From positions 1 through 50,633 of the forward strand of contig CAZVIK010000004.1 in the NCBI GenBank assembly GCA_964627045.1: 50,633 nt of DNA, read 5' to 3'. Source of the DNA: CAZVIK01 sp964627045 (GTDB lineage: Bacteria > Acidobacteriota > Terriglobia > Bryobacterales > Bryobacteraceae). Shown one piece after another: positions 48,247 to 50,633 of this stretch. The translations under genes were made by a program, and so were the position numbers. Positions within the stretch are counted from its first letter, which is position 1; each line of letters begins with the position of its first letter. The notes beneath the pieces were generated by a model that did no database searches, was not told the origin of the DNA, and saw only the letters and a list, made by a program, of their open reading frames with translations.

Positions 48247-49587
48247 ATGTTCGACACCCTTTCGGAAAAGCTGCAGCGCGTCTTCAAGAACCTGCGCGGC
48301 GAAGGAAAGCTGACGCCTGAGAATATGGAGCAGGCGCTCAAGGAGATCCGCGTCGCCTTGCTCGAAGCCGACGTGCACTTCCGGGTGGTCAAGCAGTTCA
48401 TCGAGGGCGTCAAACAAAAAGCCATGGGCGAAGAAGTACTTACCGCCCTTTCGCCGGCCCAGCAGGTCATCAAAGTCGTCCACGAAGAGATGATCCGCGT
48501 GCTCGGAAGCCACCAGAGCCGCCTGCGGTTCGCCAACACGCCGCCCAGCGTCATCATGATCGTGGGCCTGCAGGGATCGGGCAAGACCACCAGCACAGGC
48601 AAGCTCGCCCGCTGGCTCAGCCGCGACGGGCACACGCCGCTGATGGTATCGGTGGACGTGTACCGGCCTGCCGCCCGTCAGCAGTTGAGCGTCATCGCCA
48701 GGGATGTCGGCCTTCCCGTCTACGAAGGGCTCCCGGAGGAAAAGACCCCGGCCGAGCTTTCCCGTGGAGCGCGCCGCGAGGCGTCGCAAACCGGCCGCGA
48801 CGTGATCCTGGTGGACACCGCCGGCCGTCTGCACATCGACGAAGAACTGATGGCCGAGCTTCAGGAACTGAAACGGACGCTCGAACCGGCGGAAATCCTG
48901 TTTGTGGCCGACGCCATGACCGGCCAGGACGCCGTCAAGAGCGCCGACGAGTTCCACAAGCGCCTCGGCATAACCGGCGTCATACTCACCAAGATGGACG
49001 GCGACGCTCGCGGCGGGGGCGCGCTCTCGATCCGCTACGTCACCGGACAGCCTCTCAAGTTCGTGGGCGTCGGCGAGAAATTTGACGCGCTGGAACCTTT
49101 CCATCCCGACCGCGTGGCTTCGCGGATTCTCGGCATGGGCGACATGTTGTCGCTCATCGAAAAGGTTGGCGAGGCCGTCGACCAGAAGCAGGCCGAAGAG
49201 GCGCAACGCAAGATCCTGGAGAACGACTTCACGCTAGAGGACTTTCGCGACCAGATGCAGAAGTTGCGCAAACTCGGCCCGCTGGAGTCGCTGCTTGGGA
49301 TGCTGCCCGGGGTGGGTGCACTCAAGAACCTGAAAGATCTTAAGATAGATGAGGGACAGGTGAAGCGCGTCGTGGCGATCATCGACTCAATGACGCCGCG
49401 CGAACGCGCCAACCACATGATCGTGAACGGTTCCCGCCGCCGCCGGATCGCGCGTGGAAGCGGGACCAGTGTCCAGGAAGTCAACCAGTTGTTGAGACAG
49501 TACGCGCAAGCGCGCAAGATGATGAAAAGCTTCTCCGGCGGAATGATGGGGAGACGCCTCGGCAAGATGGTGTTGCCCGGCATGTGA
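48247..49587 (+). CDS. ffh: Signal recognition particle protein
   Basis: 446 residues. N domain (LSEKLQRVFKNLRGEGKLT), G domain with VGLQGSGKTTSTGKLARWL, DTAGRLHIDEELMAEL, LTKMDGDARGGGALSI, then the M domain with FRDQMQKLRKLGPLESLLGM and the Arg-rich RRRRIARGSGTSVQEVNQLL that binds 4.5S RNA. It brings signal-sequence proteins to FtsY and the translocon. It begins the usual ffh-rpsP-khpA-rimM operon. Confidence 0.98.
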   Translation: MFDTLSEKLQRVFKNLRGEGKLTPENMEQALKEIRVALLEADVHFRVVKQFIEGVKQKAMGEEVLTALSPAQQVIKVVHEEMIRVLGSHQSRLRFANTPPSVIMIVGLQGSGKTTSTGKLARWLSRDGHTPLMVSVDVYRPAARQQLSVIARDVGLPVYEGLPEEKTPAELSRGARREASQTGRDVILVDTAGRLHIDEELMAELQELKRTLEPAEILFVADAMTGQDAVKSADEFHKRLGITGVILTKMDGDARGGGALSIRYVTGQPLKFVGVGEKFDALEPFHPDRVASRILGMGDMLSLIEKVGEAVDQKQAEEAQRKILENDFTLEDFRDQMQKLRKLGPLESLLGMLPGVGALKNLKDLKIDEGQVKRVVAIIDSMTPRERANHMIVNGSRRRRIARGSGTSVQEVNQLLRQYAQARKMMKSFSGGMMGRRLGKMVLPGM

Positions 49588-49624
49588 CCCTGGCGCCCGC
49601 CGTGATGCCATGGAGTAAGACGAA

Positions 49625-49876
49625 ATGTTGATGATCCGACTGGCGCGGTTTGGCGCCAAGAAGAAGCCGACCTACCGGGTGGTAGTGATCGAAAAGGAAA
49701 GGGCCCGGAACGGACGGAGCCTGGAAGTCGTTGGCTTTTACAACCCGGTGTCCCGTCCGGCCACGGTGCGCCTGGAGCACGAGCGCATCGACCATTGGGT
49801 CAAGGCCGGGGCGAAGCCGTCCGACACGGTGGCCCGGCTAATGAAAAACAACCCGCCGGCGCCTCCCGCAGCTTAA
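49625..49876 (+). CDS. rpsP: Ribosomal protein bS16
   Basis: 83 residues: MIRLARFGAKKKPTYRVVVI at the start, then the family pattern SLEVVGFYNPVSRPATVRLE and IDHWVKAGAKPSDTVARL. It binds 16S rRNA in the small subunit body. It follows ffh by 37 bp. The start ATG two codons before MIRLARFG is followed by Leu, slightly longer than most. Confidence 0.97.
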   Translation: MLMIRLARFGAKKKPTYRVVVIEKERARNGRSLEVVGFYNPVSRPATVRLEHERIDHWVKAGAKPSDTVARLMKNNPPAPPAA

Positions 49877-49935
49877 CAATTAAACATAATTAACCTCCAG
49901 GGGAGTGTTATCATCGAAGCATAAGGAGGCACAGG

Positions 49936-50175
49936 GTGGCGGGGATGAGGGAATTGGTTGAAGACATCGCGAAAGCTCTTGTGGACATCCCGGACCAAGT
50001 CAGTGTCCGGGAAGTACAGGGCGAACAGGTGACCGTTCTGGAACTGAAAGTGGCCCCCAGTGACCTGGGCAAGGTGATCGGGAAGCAGGGGCGCACAGCC
50101 CGGTCGATTCGCACCCTCCTTGGCGCGGCCGGCATGAAACTGAACCGGCGTTTCACGCTGGAGATCCTGGAGTAG
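49936..50175 (+). CDS. khpA: KH-domain RNA-binding protein KhpA
   Basis: 79 residues from GTG 49936, with AAGGAGG 6 nt upstream (an ATG at 49945 is the alternative). The whole protein is one KH fold with VAPSDLGKVIGKQGRTARSI carrying the GKxGR-type loop (GKQGRT), then LLGAAGMKLNRRFTLEIL. It binds RNA, in some bacteria as a dimer with KhpB. It is in the standard place between rpsP and rimM. The 59-bp gap before it is AT-rich with no clear terminator. Confidence 0.95.
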   Translation: MAGMRELVEDIAKALVDIPDQVSVREVQGEQVTVLELKVAPSDLGKVIGKQGRTARSIRTLLGAAGMKLNRRFTLEILE

Positions 50176-50221
50176 GGACCTGCCAGCAAAACGCGGGCGG
50201 GGTGTCCGTGTATAGTAAGAG

Positions 50222-50633
50222 ATGGACGACTGTATCACCCTGGCACGGCTGGTGCGCCCGCGCGGCAACCGCGGCGAGTTGATCGCGGAGCCGTTCAGCA
50301 ACCGGCGCGAGCGGTATGCCGCGCTGGGGAATGTTACGGTCTTTCCCGCCGGCCGTCCCGAAGGGGAGGGCCAGGCGCATGTCGTCGAGTCTTCGTGGTG
50401 GCACGGCGAGCGGTTGGTTCTGAAGTTCCGCGGGATTGACTCGATTGCCGGCGCGGAGGCTTTGCGCGGCGCCGCGGTCTGCATCCCGGCTTCGGAGCGT
50501 GCCAAGCTCCCCGATGGCGAGTACTACCTGGACGACTTAGTAGGGTTGCGGGTGGTGGACCGGAGAACGGGCGCGGAGTTGGGCCGGGTAACCGGCTGGC
50601 AGGAGTTGGGTGGGCCGTCGCTGATGGTTGTGG
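50222..50633 (+). CDS. rimM: Ribosome maturation factor RimM, 3' end cut by window
   Basis: From ATG 50222 an open frame runs to the right edge (137 codons). ITLARLVRPRGNRGELIAEP is the RimM N-terminus (usual RGxRGEx), followed by VLKFRGIDSIAGAEALRG and the start of the PRC-barrel (LPDGEYYLDDLVGLRVVD, about 105). It helps 30S head assembly. It follows khpA by 46 bp; trmD and rplS would be expected next. Confidence 0.96.
   Translation, partial: MDDCITLARLVRPRGNRGELIAEPFSNRRERYAALGNVTVFPAGRPEGEGQAHVVESSWWHGERLVLKFRGIDSIAGAEALRGAAVCIPASERAKLPDGEYYLDDLVGLRVVDRRTGAELGRVTGWQELGGPSLMVV

Overview
The window (high G+C) joins two different kinds of DNA. Positions 1 to about 26.0 kb are the late half of a tailed-phage genome with a lambda-like head module, most likely a prophage. 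From tRNA-Pro at 26.0 kb to the right end is ordinary bacterial chromosome. The F0F1 ATP synthase with paired b and b' subunits, the Tat-exported Gfo/Idh/MocA and sugar-isomerase proteins, and the general gene style suggest Acidobacteriota, perhaps near Bryobacter/Solibacter. That placement is inference; no rRNA or other marker in the window proves it. A run of ten N inside the capsid gene shows this is a scaffolded draft or metagenome assembly.

Phage region. Almost everything is transcribed leftward. Reading from right to left: a control region next to tRNA-Pro (two 64-bp direct repeats, three 11-bp iterons, a putative promoter); two small unknown genes; two ParB-domain DNA methyltransferases separated by an unknown gene and a small membrane protein; a membrane-anchored coiled-coil protein; a reversed three-gene cassette carrying a DUF3489 protein and ending in its own terminator; then the head genes in lambda order (small terminase, large terminase, gpW, portal, S49 protease with a probable nested scaffold gene, decoration protein D, capsid E, a joining protein, a tail terminator-like protein, tail tube). 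Between the tail tube and the tape measure lies a 7-kb block of large beta-rich structural proteins, a fibre adaptor-like protein, a tandem-repeat protein and a zinc-ribbon protein. Tape measure, an M-like minor tail protein and two more proteins follow, the last running off the left edge. No integrase, repressor, replication gene or clear endolysin is in view, so the rest of the element must lie beyond position 1.

Chromosome. Leftward from 32.1 kb is the ATP synthase operon b'-b-delta-alpha-gamma-beta-epsilon; subunits a and c are encoded elsewhere. Rightward are a YihY-type membrane protein and a Tat-exported oxidoreductase, then tRNA-Val(UAC). Beyond it come an anchored O-methyltransferase (leftward), proC and rocD (ornithine to proline), a small secreted protein, a lipoprotein-like aldose epimerase (leftward), a GDP-fucose synthase-like epimerase and an aldo/keto reductase. 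Two leftward secreted proteins follow, one a trypsin-fold protein that has lost its catalytic His and Ser. The leftward operon lpd-lipB-E2-isomerase joins lipoate attachment with E2 and E3 of a 2-oxoacid dehydrogenase. Divergent to it is the translation operon ffh-rpsP-khpA-rimM, cut by the right end.
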